Assembly (NCBI GenBank): GCA_022316685.1
Contig: JAKJHU010000054.1
Span: 2,082,501 to 2,146,500, forward strand
Origin: Progne subis subis
Lineage: Eukaryota; Chordata; Aves; Passeriformes; Hirundinidae
Direction of reading: 5' to 3'
Length of the DNA: 64,000 bases
Below are positions 1 to 12,317 of the stretch, piece after piece. Each line of letters starts with the position of its first letter. Position 1 is the stretch's first letter. The position numbers were made by a program, and so were the translations under genes. The notes beneath the pieces are model-generated. The model was not told where the DNA came from, searched no databases, and saw only the letters and a program-made list of their open reading frames with translations.

Positions 1-2504
1 AGGAATTTTGGTGTTTTTGTTGTATTCAGTGTAGTGAGGGACAGCTCAGAGGCCACTTCAGGCCTCTGAAGGGATCTGCTGGGTCTGCACTGCTTCCCTG
101 AAGAGGTCACCCCTCCTCTTATGACCGCTATGTTGGGTGGCTAAAATCTGAATAACTCAGCTACACTGAAGTGTGTGCAGTCATTCAAAACTTCTATGGC
201 CTCACTCAGTGCTCCTGGCAAGTACCAAGGCATATTTCTTGAGCTCTGGGTAAAAAATAAAGCCCCAGCACCGTGTGGGAGCATGGGGGCTCTGAGGAGG
301 AGCCCCCCAGCCTTCCCTGTGTCCTCCCACCAGCCGTGCTGTGGGCAGAAAGAAGCAGGAATGGATTTGGGAGCAGCTGATGGAGAAGCAGCTGAGGCAC
401 AGCTTCAGCTGCTCTCACCAAGACAAGAGCAGATGTTCCCAATAAAACGTTGACTCCTCAGATGTGGGTGCCTGGCTGATAACAAACAGCAGGAGGGCCC
501 TGTGCTATTAGACCACAATGAAGGCTGGGGTGGATTCCCTTGTGTCTCGTAAACACTTGAGTTTGGTGGAACCCTCAAGTGCATCTTTGTCCTTTACCCA
601 GCTGCCTGCACTGTGAAACCCACAGGAACTTCATATCTTTGAAACCTCTCCCACTCTGTCAGGCTTGGCTGGAGTTTGCATGCGGTTATTAGAGCAGAGG
701 ACAGGCAAGTGCATGTTTTATTGTTCTCCATCCCCCCCCAGTGTGCTTTTTCATGTGTGTGCATATATCCTGCTGCTCCCAAATCAATTTGTTGTTGAAT
801 CCTTGCTTTAGTGTAATTTAACTGGCAGGGCTGGGAACTTGGAGGCTTTCTTTTCTTTTTCTTCTGCGTTGTTTCCGTCTACTGTTTTATGAATATTCCA
901 TTGCTCAATAACGGGAGGTGGAAAATGAAATCCCAAGATCATCTTTTAAAGGATGTTAATGACCATGAATGTAACCAATACAGTTAATAACAGTCCAGGC
1001 AGAGATGGAAGACCATTCTCTTCTTTTGAGTAAGGACCAACATAGCTTTCTGCTTATCCCTGCTAGAGAAGGATCTGGATATTAAAGGATAAGTCGTGCT
1101 AAGTATTTCCTTCTTAGACTCCTTATTCATTTATGCCTACTGGTTTTTGTCATTTTTAAAGGTGTTGTTTAGCCTGGTTTGAATTACTTTAAACCAAAAA
1201 GTTTTAAAAGACAGCTCTTGAATCCATAGAGATGTTTGCTAAATCCTTTGATTAAAGGGATGATGTTTTTCATCTTTAAGCAACGTTTGGTAACAAAAGT
1301 AAGAATTACTCTTAATTTGAAGTGTGAAAGGAAGGGATGAGGATTTCAGAAAGCTCTGTTTGGTGGAAGGGGTGGTGTGTGTTTGGTTTTCTTGTGCTTT
1401 TCTGAGTTAAGCGTTGGGAGGCTCAACAATGACATACCATGTCATGGATCCCAGCATAGAATTCTTAGGAGGGAGAAAAATAACAATAATTGCTTCCTTT
1501 CCGTAAAGGAAAAACCAGTAGAAATCCCCACGTATTTTACCCCCGGAGCAATAAGAAGATAAGGAAGTATTGAGCAGAGGGAAAAACAAAGCCCTTTGGC
1601 TAAAGAGGCTGTTGCCTCAAGGTTTCTCTCAGCTCCACCTCTTTCCTTTGTCCCTGTATTCTTCAGTCTCCTCCTCCAGCCTAGCTGCCTCTTAACCTCA
1701 TTAATACTTTGCTTTGATGGTCTTAAGTTCTTGACAATTTATTCCAGATGTTTGCTACTTTGAGTGAAATAGATTCCCCAAATTTCCTGTTTACTCTTAA
1801 TGTCTTTTGTCTTTTTCTTCTTTGAAAGTGTGACATTTTTTTTAACCTCTTAGCGATCCAGACATGTTAGTTCACTGTTCCACCCCCTCTTCCTCCTGGC
1901 ATCTCCTAAAGTTTGTGGTGCTTTCCACAGAATGCACACTCCTTTTTTTTGTTGTCTTCTTGTGGGGCAATCTTGATCTTTTTCACCTTCCTTAATTCTG
2001 CACACATGAAAGTCTGACTCAAAAGTTTCTCAGGTGTGTTCAGTGTGCTTTTTTTCCCCTATGGGCGCATGCCCAGAGGAGAGCAAGAAAATTATGGAGA
2101 GAGAAAATAAAAAAATCATACTTTTTGACAGGCTCCAGACCAAACGTCCTTCAAACATGGGTCTTGCTCGCTGCTTCAGGTGCTTTCCATGAATTACCTG
2201 AAGAGTTTTGAGTAGACAGAGTGAGCTGGCACTGCTCCTTGAGCTGCTCAAGGTGTAGGAGTTGTGGCTGCTGTTAACAGCGTTGGCACAATTCCCTGCA
2301 GCAGGAGTGCAGTTGGAGCAGCACAACTGACCTGGGAATGGCTGTGCTGTTGGAAGTTCCCATAATAGCAATAAAAAATGTGTCCATTTTCAAGTGGTTG
2401 TATGGCTTTAATTATTCTGTTGTTTTCTTTAAAAATAAAATCCAAAAACAAAACAAACCTTGAAGTGAACCAGGTTTTCAAGTACAAAAGCTGTACCTAG
2501 ACCA
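1..2504. other. Noncoding flank, no gene supported
   Basis: Short frames only, without splice or family support. AATAAA occurs on the plus strand at 441-446 followed by GT-rich sequence, which could be an isolated poly(A) signal but has no coding sequence upstream within the window. The stretch 900-1,330 is AT-rich and otherwise plain. Confidence 0.6.
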
Positions 2505-2710
2505 GGCCTTAGGCCTCAGTCTTGCAGACACTTTCACAGGTGCTTAACTTTACCATTATGAGTAATCCTATTGATTTTCGACGGCACTGCTCAGGCAATA
2601 AAGAGTGGATTTGTATGATCTGGCGCTTACCATGGGGTATATCTGAAGTCACTCTTCTGAAATTAATGATTACATGGGTGTAAGAGGAGTGTCCAGCCCA
2701 GGATTGAGTT
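2505..2710. repeat. Ancient amniote interspersed repeat (MITE/SINE-like), copy A
   Basis: It contains 'cttgcagacactttcacaggtgcttaactttaccattatgagtaatcctattga' and later 'ctgaagtcactcttctgaaattaatgattacatgggtgtaagaggagtgtccagcccagg'. Both follow a repeat wording common in turtles, crocodilians and birds ('gcttaacttta...gagtaatcccattgacttcaatgg', 'tgaagtcaatggaattacac.ggtgtaa..gag...'). The family name cannot be assigned without a repeat library. Confidence 0.45.
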
Positions 2711-3329
2711 AAAATTAATAAGACTTTTGCTTGTAGGCTTTCTTTGAAGTATTTAGCTGTCCTGTCTGCTCCTTTGAGTGCTGTATCTTGAAGGTCGGTC
2801 ATTTTTTTTTTAACTTTTGTTATTATGACCTTCAGAATAAATACTCAGGTAGAACTTCGTGTACTGTGACTTTCTATCTCTTGGCTCCTTGTAACTTTCC
2901 ATGGAGGCTCTTCCAAGTGTCAGTGCCTTTACAACGTTATTTTTGTGGTGTCTGATGCTGGCTGAGCTCATTCTGCACGTTTCCAGCCTCTGGATCTCTC
3001 TTTTCCATCCAGTTGCCTGTTTTCATGAAACTTGCGGCAACGTAACAGCTCTGAAACTCCTGTCTCGCTCTCAGATTGGGCTGAAAGCAACCAACTCATT
3101 CAAAAGTCATTAGAGATGCATGCTCATGCACACCATGATCATATATATGCAGTATTTTTGAAAGAAGTCAGGCAGGAAAAATAAAATGTTATTTGATTAG
3201 GGATAGATGCATTACAACGTCTCATGAGCTTGAAAAATATTACTTTTCTGTACAGCTGGTCTTAGAAATATGCTTCACCCCAACTTGTCTCTTACCCCTC
3301 TTAACAAAAACAGGCATAAGGCTACTATT
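2711..3329. other. Noncoding interval
   Basis: No gene or recognised repeat. It includes a T-run near 2,803-2,811. Confidence 0.6.
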
Positions 3330-3562
3330 TATGGAAAATATTAGGGAAAGGTTCTCCCCCCGAGGGTGGTGGGGCCCTGAACAGGCTCCTCAGGGAATGG
3401 GCACAGCCCCGAAGCTTCCAGAGCTCCAGGAGAGTTTGGGAAATGCTCCCAGGGATGCACAGGATGGGATTGTTGGCATGTCTATGCAGGGCCAGGGGCT
3501 GGACTGAATGATCCTTGTGGCTCCCTTCCAGCTGAGGACATTCAATGTTTCTATGAAATAGA
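3330..3562 (+). mobile_element. CR1 LINE, 5'-truncated 3' end
   Basis: The stretch runs through 'cagggaatgggcacagccccgaagcttccagagctccaggagagtttggg', 'ggatgggattgttgg.atgtctatgcagggccaggggctggact' and ends 'atgatccttgtggctcccttccagctgaggacattcaatgtttctatga'. This is the avian CR1 3' UTR in order, with the imperfect terminal octamer typical of CR1. It has no coding capacity. Confidence 0.9.
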
Positions 3563-6158
3563 GATGGACAAGCCTTTTTGGAATCCACAGAAGGAAAATT
3601 CCCCCTTTCAGTATTTCAACAATATAAATGTAGGCTTGGCACCAGGGCTGAGAGGTCTGTGCCAGTTGCCGACATGGTGAGTGAGTCATTTCTGCTCAGG
3701 TGTTTGCTGGAGAAGGAAATCTTTGAATTCTTAGAGAAATACTAGCAGGGAAATGGCCCTGTTGTGTTAAAGCACCAGGAATCTGACATCCCGGCCAGCT
3801 TTGTCCCAGCAAAACACCAAAGGGAATGGGCATTTGACTCAATCCAGCCTCTCTTCCCCTTTAAAAGGACGAATTTTAATTAAAGGAGTTTCAAAATAGG
3901 AAAAGAAAAACAACACCCACCCCCTACAGGACCTCAGGTACTGAGGTCAGGAAGAGAACATCTAGCTTCATCTGGAGCGTGCAGGGAAGGAATGTTCAGG
4001 GTTTATTCTGAATGCTGCACAGCACTGAGTGCTGCAGTCCCAGTGCCCAAACTGTGAGTGTTGGTCATGCTGCAGCTGTGCAGGGAATGCCACAGCTTTG
4101 CCTGGCAAGAACCTGAACTGCAAATTTTGCAGAAATTGTGGTGAATTTCCATTGGGCTCAGCAGGAGCAGGCGAGCACAGGCTTGGTTGGATCGTGCACT
4201 GTGGGATGCACTGGGGAACCAGGGGTGGAGATGCAGGACACCAGGTGAAGATGGAGCTTCCCAAATTCAGTCACTGACTCAATAAACTCTTGAACAAGTT
4301 GCTTTTGCGCTTGCCCATCTGATTGTGGAGTAATTGTGTCACTTTGTTAGGATTCCTAGCACTGTGCAAGTGGGTGCTCTGCAGGAGCCTTCAAGACCCC
4401 CAGGAATTGCCAGGTAAATGATGATAGCTTGCATATCCATTATTTTCCTGGCCTTTGTGGGATTGCCTTATCTGCATTTAAGTTCACAGGACAAATGTCA
4501 AAAATTCAAGCTCTTGAAAACGCTGCTTCCTCCCTGCTGTTCAACTGTGTTTGCTGCCAGTTCGTTCTGCCCCTGTTTTGGGGAGATCTGTGGGGCTTTG
4601 GAAGGGGATAAAGTTGGAAGATCAGCAATAAAGGCTACAGCTGGTTTTTCTCCCTCCTGTAGGTTTTAAGACCAGACTCCTGGGTGCTAGCAGGAATCTT
4701 GCACCTTCTCCAGGGAGAAGGATGGGATTTCTAGATCTTGGACAGCCCCAAGGGCTGCTGCCACTGCCTTACTCCTTCTAAGTATTGTTCTTGGGGCACT
4801 GCCACTGCTACTGCCAGGACTTGAGGCTCCAGCTCAGCCCCTGCTGGTGCTGTTGCTGACTCTGATGCCTTTTTTGCAGCTCTCTGGACACACAGTTGCT
4901 CACTGCAAACCTGGGGCATGGGAGATTGGGCACTATTTGTCTTAATTTCTTTTCTCCTCTTCATTTGCTGTTCACCATCTCAGAGATGAGTATAAAGGGA
5001 GACACACTGTGCAGAAGTAATGTTTATTTTGGGAATGATCCTTTTAATCATAGCCTTTGGTTAGGTTAGGACTGAAGAGTGTGTCCATGAGAGGACAAAC
5101 CAATGAATTTGGGTTTGAAGGCACCAACAACCTCTGAGAAGATCTGGTAAAACTGGAGGCTGGGGTAGAAAAATGTCTTTTTTGGGTTCTTGGAGCTATA
5201 CAGCTGTTCTAGGATTTTGCTGTTAGGCTAAAAAAGAATTAATTCCTTTTCCAGTCCCTAAGATGCCCCTCAGGTCCTGCTTGCAAAGAGTAGGATCAGC
5301 CAACATTCTCCATGCAGGACCTTCCTCTGCCCTGTGTCATTTGGCAAAACAACACAGTAGAATCTCCAGTGTTACAAAATACTCACAATGGGCATTTGCT
5401 AACTCACACACTGAATTTGCTAATATGTCTCTTCATAACTTTTATGTCTAGAAGCCCCAGCTGTGATCAGGGCCTTGTTGTGTGAGATGTTATGCAAATA
5501 CATATTTTGTACAAACAGGATGATGAAATCACATGGAAAACATCATAATAAAAGCAGAAAAAGAGCAACAGGGGAAAGGAAAAAAACACATGGGGTTTGC
5601 TTCTTCAGGGTCATGTGGTGGGCCACTGGCAAAGGCAGGAACAGCAGTGGGTCTCCTGGGTTCCAGGCTGGTCCTTATCTGCCGTGGCATCCTGCCTCTT
5701 CCCGACCATCCCTGTGCTTTCCCAGTGCTCCTTTAAACTCTACTGCAGAACTACAACACTGAGGGGGTTCAGCTAATTCAATTTACCCCTCGTTTGTCAA
5801 TCTGCTGCCCTCCCCAGAGCTCTGTGGCTGCTCCATGCTGCTGGGAACTGAGCTGGGCTCGTTGGTTTGCAGAGAGGAGAGAGAGCAGAGCTGGGATGCT
5901 GCACTGAACCGTGGAGATGCCATCCCAAGAACAACTTGTGGCCGCATGCCAGGCTACCTGGTTTTAAACTGTGTCCAACTGCTAGAGCCAGGCAACTAAA
6001 TACTTCTGAAACTTATTAAATTAACCAGTTAGACCAAGGCAATATACAAGGTACACAGGCCAAAGAAAGCATTGTGGGTGTAACTTTTTTGAAGGAGAAT
6101 TTTGGTTGCTGCTGATCAGGCTGTTACAGTAAATGTGGTGTCAGTGTTTCCATATGGG
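3563..6158. other. Noncoding interval
   Basis: No gene or recognised repeat. GC-richer patches around 4,020-4,260 and 5,600-5,760 have open frames, but these lack any family signature. Confidence 0.6.
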
Positions 6159-6167
6159 TCTCTCTCT

Positions 6168-6211
<44 letters not shown>
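6159..6211. repeat. (TC)6 followed by 41-base poly(T)
   Basis: TCTCTCTCTCTC at 6,159-6,170 runs straight into T at 6,171-6,211. It could be the tail of a minus-strand retroposon lying to its right, but no body is recognisable. Confidence 0.9.
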
Positions 6212-7860
6212 CCCCTGTGTGAAAAGGTTTGCACCCCATGAAAAGGTTTTCATGTGCCCTGAAGTGCAACATGAAACCACCAGATCTTTGTTACCCAAAG
6301 AACCTGATCTTCGTTCCCCAAAAAATCTGTGCTGTTTATACAGGGAAGGAGCAGCCTTTAAAACTGGGGTTTGAACCTGATGCCAGCCACCCAAATGTAC
6401 CCAGCTCGTACTTGATTCTTCTTCTTGTGAAAAGTATTCCCCTTAGTTGCTGCTCAGCACTGGAGAGGTGACAGATCCCTGGGTCAGGGTACACCTGTGT
6501 GGTTCAGCTCTGGGGCCACAAACAGCTTTGCTGTGTTTGCGATTTGTCTTGGTGTGGGGTGGCTGGGATGAGGGCAGGACGCTGCTGTACCCTCACAAAG
6601 GGCTCTGTTACTGGGCAGGCTCTGCCTCAGCCCACACAAACGTGCTGTGCTTGATTAATCACCTTCATTATGGTCATATTCTCACCCAGCCAGGAGCAGG
6701 GCACTGTGCAGAACCAGCCTCCCTTTGTTTCCCCTGGAACTGCCAACCTGTTTCCCCAGGCCACACCCCCTTTCTAATTTGAGTGACAAAATTAAGGAAA
6801 AACTGGTTTGCATCTTGCTCTTCCATCCGCCTGGGCATGTCTGGGAATCCCTAAGAATGACTGAATTCAGTGGTTTAAACCATTTTCTTTTTTTTTTATT
6901 ACACACCTCCCACAATAACTCTGAAGTAGCTTCATAATGGAAATGCTGACACGACTGGATCGCCTCAGCCCCGGGAGTGTGTTCCACCTTCTATTGTTTG
7001 CCTTGGCCTCTGTAAATTGTATATTGCCTCAGTTTAATTGGTTAATTTAATAAACTTCTGCAGTGCCGTATCAGTTGCCTGGCTTAGCTTTTATCCACCA
7101 GGCTGATGAAGAAAGTATAAGTTTCAAAAGCTTTCCTGTATGAAGTTAATCAAATAAAAGGTATCTCCTACTGTACTTTGCATGTATGTCTTGGAAAGAT
7201 GGCTTGAATTGACACATTTTTACAATTAAAGCATTTAACAAAACCCTCTAAAAATCTTTGTGTAGCTTAAAAAAGGGAATTTTGCGCTTAAGGCTGTGCA
7301 GTGCTTCAGAAGCCACATCTGAATGATCCTTTATGGTATTTTAGATAGACTCTTGGGCCTGCAGAGGGTGGAGAAGAGTGGGAGAAACACAACAGAAATA
7401 TCAGAAGGTGTTATGGAATGGAAGCCTTGCAATCCATGTGAGGCTTGGGTGACCTGCTCTCATTTTCTGGTTCTGGCTGAAGCTCCTCACAACCCTGAGC
7501 AGATCCTTTAACACCTCTCTGATTTGTTCCCAGTTCTCCCTGTTCTGAGGTTCTCATCCATTCCAGTTTTGAGATTTAGGGCTCACACACTGCAGTGGGG
7601 CTTTTCCTTTCCCGAGCTGGAGTGACAAGGAGTCAGAAAGCTCAGTACCTGCACTGTGGGTGCAGCAAAGCCTCTTCCAGGCCAGCACAGAGAGCCCCCG
7701 AGAGGCCCCATGTGAGGGAGTGTTTGTCTGTGCTCAGCAGAGCCACAGAGCCCAATGCACGTGTAACACGAGCCCATCTTTATCTCTTTTAATCCTCAGC
7801 TCGAGCATTCCAAGATTTAGGGGTGTTCATCTATCAAGAGTGATTTAGATATACTTGATC
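6212..7860. other. Noncoding interval
   Basis: No gene. An AT-rich patch at about 6,990-7,260 (TTTAATTGGTTAATTTAATAAAC) resembles conserved noncoding sequence but cannot be tested here. Confidence 0.55.
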
Positions 7861-7937
7861 ATGCCTCAGGGCAGGGGGACAGCCTAGGTTACCTCTTGAT
7901 ATCCCTTCCAGCCCTGTTTTTTTATGACTCTATTAGA
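7861..7937 (+). mobile_element. Older CR1 3' tail
   Basis: 'ggcagggggacagcctaggttacctcttgatatcccttccagccctgtttttttatgactctatta' matches the CR1 terminus 'ggctggactagatgacct...ggtcccttccagccct.tgattctatga'. It is more diverged than the copy at 3.3 kb. Confidence 0.65.
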
Positions 7938-8084
7938 TCTGACAACAACAGAATCGTATACTTTGTTCCAAAGGCTCCGTCCATTAATTAGTACTTTGTG
8001 GTGCACAGCTCCTCTTCCCTTGAGGAACTCTAAGAGGTTGACAAGTGCTAATTAAGTCCTACAAGAACTGGTGTGTTGGGTAAT

Positions 8085-8150
8085 TATTTTTTTACAGGTA
8101 GAGAAACTGAGGTGCAAATGTAACCCACAGGAAGTTTTGGGACAGAGTCT
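8085..8150 (-). mobile_element. MIR-like fragment
   Basis: 'aattatttttttacaggtagagaaactgaggtgcaaatgtaa' corresponds to the reverse complement of the MIR 3' half, 'attttacagatgaggaaactgaggcacagagaggttaag'. Only this segment is recognisable. Confidence 0.5.
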
Positions 8151-11100
8151 CACTTCGATGCTCAGCGTTTTAGCTGCTTAAAATTCTGGCTGAGCTGTGC
8201 CTCTGGGCTGTTGTCAATGGAGAATAAGGTTGTGTTTCGCTCCTCCTGCCCACATCTGAGCCAGTCAAGGCTAAAATGGGCTCACCAGCCACGTCTGGGC
8301 TGCATCAGCATCAGAGGGGCACTGCTGGTAAAATGAATCTGCCCTGCGTGCCAAAAATAAGTTTATTTTTTCTCTATTCCATGCTTCCTGGACTTGCAGA
8401 ATTACACTGACATTAAAGGGGATCTGCCCCAGAGCCTTGAATCAGGCCTCTTGTACGGAGAGGGAGGTAACCTCTTGCAGTCCACGCCGTTCGAGTGCAA
8501 TTTTCAATCAAACGTTTGCCAGTGTAATTAGTCCTCCTCAGAGTTCTCTGGTGCGCGGTGACGCAGCCAAGTGGCATTTGAGAACACTTGAAGAGGAAAC
8601 GGGCTAATTAGTTTAGCTCTGGCTCAACAGCACCTCAGGAGCCAGACTGGGTCTCTCTCTGGGTTGCTGCTGTTTGAAGTTCTCTGTTCAGTCAGCAGTG
8701 CCTGGCTAAAGGAGGCTCTGTGGTGTGGCTGCTGAGGTGTGGCTGGAAGAGTTTCTTTTGTCCTGTAGCCAGGTCATCACCCATTGCTGTCTTTCCAGCC
8801 GTGATGTTGCATCCCTAAGAGATGACACGTGCTGGTTTTTCCATGCTGCCTTTCCCGTGTCTTCTGCATCTCACAACACCTTTTTGCAAGGTTAGGCTTT
8901 GTGTAGAATTCCAGGAAAGCTCACTGATTCCAAAAACAATGTTTATTATTGTCCTTTATCAAATTCTGTCCCGAAGACTCGGTGATTCCACTAACTTCTT
9001 TGGGTCTTGTGAAGTCTGTGCACAGGGGTCTGAATTTGATCAGCCGTGTATTCTCATGAAGAAAATTTCATTCTGCCACGCCAGTCCTCAAACCTCACAT
9101 TTGTAAATGACCCAGCTGAATTCCCACCTTAGGTCTGCGCTCACAGTTAAAGATCAGTTTTACGAAAGCCCTTCCTGGCTCCACCTGAAACACACATTAA
9201 ATGTTGGCAAACCAGGAATGCAGACCTGAGAGTACAAATTCCAGGGTGGTAGCAAATTTGTCCTTGATGTGCTGCAGAGGGGCTGGTTAGACGAGTTAAA
9301 ACTCCAATTAGCATCTTTCGTGTGATGGAAATTGTTGTCTTGTTGCCTGTGTCCGGCCCTGTCACGCTGCTGCACATCGATTCCCTCCCCTCCTCCAGGG
9401 TGTGGTCTCCATTTAACGTGTGCACGCTGTAATTTGTGGGGCTGCTCAGTTAAATAGGACCATATTTGCCTATCCGAGCTGTGCCTTGGTGGAAGGGTGA
9501 GGTGCCTGTTGCAGCCAGGAGGGTTTTTCCCCTTCACACACGGTCTCTGGTAATCCCACAAGCCAGGGTGTGATGCAGCTTTACACGGCAGCACAGGCTG
9601 GGAGGGAATGGGCCGGTTTATCAGGAGGACAGGAGGAGGTGGTGGGCATGAAGGAGCTCAGGACTTATGGACAACTAACTAACATGATTAAGCATAAGTT
9701 ATTTATTGTTTACATTAAGCTGTGTTTATACATTCTAAAACTACTGTTAACAAAATCACGAATTATTTGATTGGTCCCTCTGTCTTGTCCATGCCTTCAG
9801 CACACACCTTTCAGGAAATAGGATTTGTTACAGTCCAGTGCTTCATGGGCCTCCTCTATCTAGTTCTTGCACTCTTGGTATTCTGTTTCTCAGCCTCTTC
9901 TTTCTTATTTTAGAACAGTTTATGTCTTAGTAACATTGACGAATTCCAGAGGGTTCTGATAAGAATGACTAAAGATGGTTTGGCTGGAGCACACTGTAGC
10001 CTAAACTGTTCAAACACATTGCTACAGTGGGAATGAGCCCCAGAGATGTTTCTGCCTCATTTGTTCTCCCTGATGAAGAGGTTTCCTTGACTAGGACTAC
10101 ACAAGTAATCTTGTCCCAAACTGTGCTGGACATGCAGGTGCTCCCTGTGCTGTGTGAGGCTCCTGCCAGAGCAATTGCACCATGAGTGGATAGATCACCC
10201 CCACAGCAGTGCACAGCCCCTGTGCAGTGCCCATTCTGGGGGAATTCTGCCACAGGGCTGCCAGCCTTAAAGAAATCGTCTGTGTGGTTTGGAACGTCTC
10301 TCCCTGTACTGGATATTTCGGAAATGGGGCTCCTTTTCTTTCAGAGGTGGCTCTGCAGAGTGCAGAAAGGAGAAAGGCGTCTCCCAGCACTTTCCAAGGA
10401 AGCAATCCCAATGTGTTCTGCTGGAGAGGCAGCAGCCAGGTGGAGAGGGTTGGAGAAGCATTGGGAGCAAGTAACAGCCCATGTTTTTCTCATGATCTCA
10501 AGCCGAAAAGGCTTATGAACGGACAGTAGAAATGAAACCTCCCCCTTCTCCTCTCATTGTAGACCAGACCTCCTAAACCTGTCCCGCTCTGTTGTGTGTC
10601 CAAATCTCGAGCCTATTCTCACCAGGACAGGCTGCATTTTATGGCTATGACCACAAAGGGAAGGTTCAGCATCCAAGGGCTGCAGTTGAGAGCCCAGCTG
10701 AGCAGACTGGGCAGCCCCCAGCCACTAAGAGAGCAAATCAGTGGGCAGAAATGTTCTTGGGCATTGCCAAAATGGCCAATGCATCCATATCCATGTCCCA
10801 GCAGAGCTGGGCATATCAGCCTGAGCATTCATGTGAAATCAGAGGTGAAGGACTGGCAGGGGACAGCAGCAAAGCAGTCCAGGGGATGTTAAACACCCCC
10901 TCTCACTGCAGCCAGCCCCTCTGAGCACGTCTGTGTCCATCTGGCAGGTAATTAGCTGGATCTCTGGTGGAGGAATCAATGAAGGGATCCCTCTTGCCAC
11001 ATCTCTGCATAAAGTGACTACTCTAATTCTTGTGACATCCAGCTGGAGGGGCTCTGTATCTGTCGTTACAGACCATTAAATTCCTTCAGATCCATCTATA

Positions 11101-11152
11101 TATTTTAAGTAGTTTCTGACCCCTGGGTGACAGTGGCTATGGGGGGGTTTGA
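8151..11152. other. Noncoding interval with a conserved-element-like block
   Basis: No gene. The block 8,440-8,620 contains 'gttcgagtgcaattttcaatcaaacgtttgccagtgtaattagtcc' and CpG-bearing 'gtgcgcggtgacgcagccaag', a composition seen in developmental enhancers. The remainder, including open frames near 9.2-9.6 kb and 10.2-10.9 kb, has no supporting signature. Confidence 0.45.
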
Positions 11153-11172
11153 TTTTTTTTTTTTTTTTTTTT
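11153..11172. repeat. Poly(T) run
   Basis: Twenty consecutive T. No retroposed body is recognised next to it. Confidence 0.85.
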
Positions 11173-12295
11173 AATTTTCTTGGATGGAATGAGTCAAAAA
11201 GTTTTTGGCTGAGGAGGGTGCACGTTCACAAGCTCCTGTCCCAGCAGGCTGGGGATGGGCAAAATCTGCCTTCCACAGCAGCTTTGTATTTCCCAGAATA
11301 CAAAAAAAATCTGTTAGATTGTCCCTGATCTCACCAGCAAATGGAAGTGGGACAGTTTTGTCTCCAGCAAGAATTCCTCCAGTTTCTTAATTACAGTGGT
11401 CTTGATACTGGTAGGCACGAATTTTCCTGGAAGAGGCAGTGAGGAGTTGAAATGCTGCAGGGAATAAACAGGCAGAGCAGACTGCTCCAAAAATCTGCAA
11501 GGAAAATGTTTCTTAAAAAGCTCCTTGGATTCTGGAGGGATGGTGATAGTAGTGAAGGGACCAAAAAGGGGAATTGACTCAGGTTGAATCAAATGCTATT
11601 TGACTCAACACATAAGGCTTCCTTTCATTAAAGTGCCTGCAATATTTTCTTGTTAACTTGAAATTAATTTATTAATTTCAGTTTGAAAATGTGTGAGCAC
11701 TTTCAGGCTGATGACTTTTATTTTTTCAGCTGAAGTGACAAATCCAACATAAATTTGCAATGTTTTTATTGACTCAAATATGCCTGTTTTCTTTGGGCTG
11801 GCATAAAAGTTTGAGCTGAGAAAAGAAACTCTGCCTGCTTCTGATCTGGACAACACTTTCTGCCCAAAGATGCTTTCATTCATGAATGAAGGGATAAATA
11901 AGGGGAATCAAAGCTCAGGGAAGCAGTAGATGCTCTGTGAGGGCTGAGGATTTCACAAAAAGAAAGAAAAATTGAAAGAAATGGGCAGTGCAGATATGTT
12001 GAACAAAGTTTTGTGTCCGTGTGTAAGGTGGGGTTATGATTTCTGGGATGGTCCTTGCATACTGAAGTGTCTCCAACAGTGCTGAGCTTCTGTAAGTTAC
12101 CTGAGCTGCAGATTTGAATAATTAATAATGTGTATTTAGAAAAGTGTAGAAAAGGGGCAGCAGAGGAGTAGGAGACCTGATCACTCCAAACCACCATTTC
12201 CAGGCCATCTTCATCCTTCACCTTCTAATCAGTGGTGGGAATGAGGTCCCAGTTGTTTATTAACGAGCCTTCAACCCCAGAAATAGTGCCCAGCC

Positions 12296-12317
12296 TTTTT
12301 TTTTTTTTTTTTTTTTT
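12296..12317. repeat. Poly(T) run
   Basis: Twenty-two consecutive T in otherwise mixed sequence. Confidence 0.85.

Noticed and set aside
175..453. Plus-strand 92-codon frame ending near AATAAA
   Set aside because: It begins at a non-ATG codon, shows no family wording and has no exon borders. The AATAAA alone does not establish a gene end.
6102..6394. Poly-Phe / poly-Lys frames
   Set aside because: Artefact of the 41-base T-run.
9160..9594. 144-codon minus-strand frame
   Set aside because: Composition and length are within chance, with no motif and no splice context.
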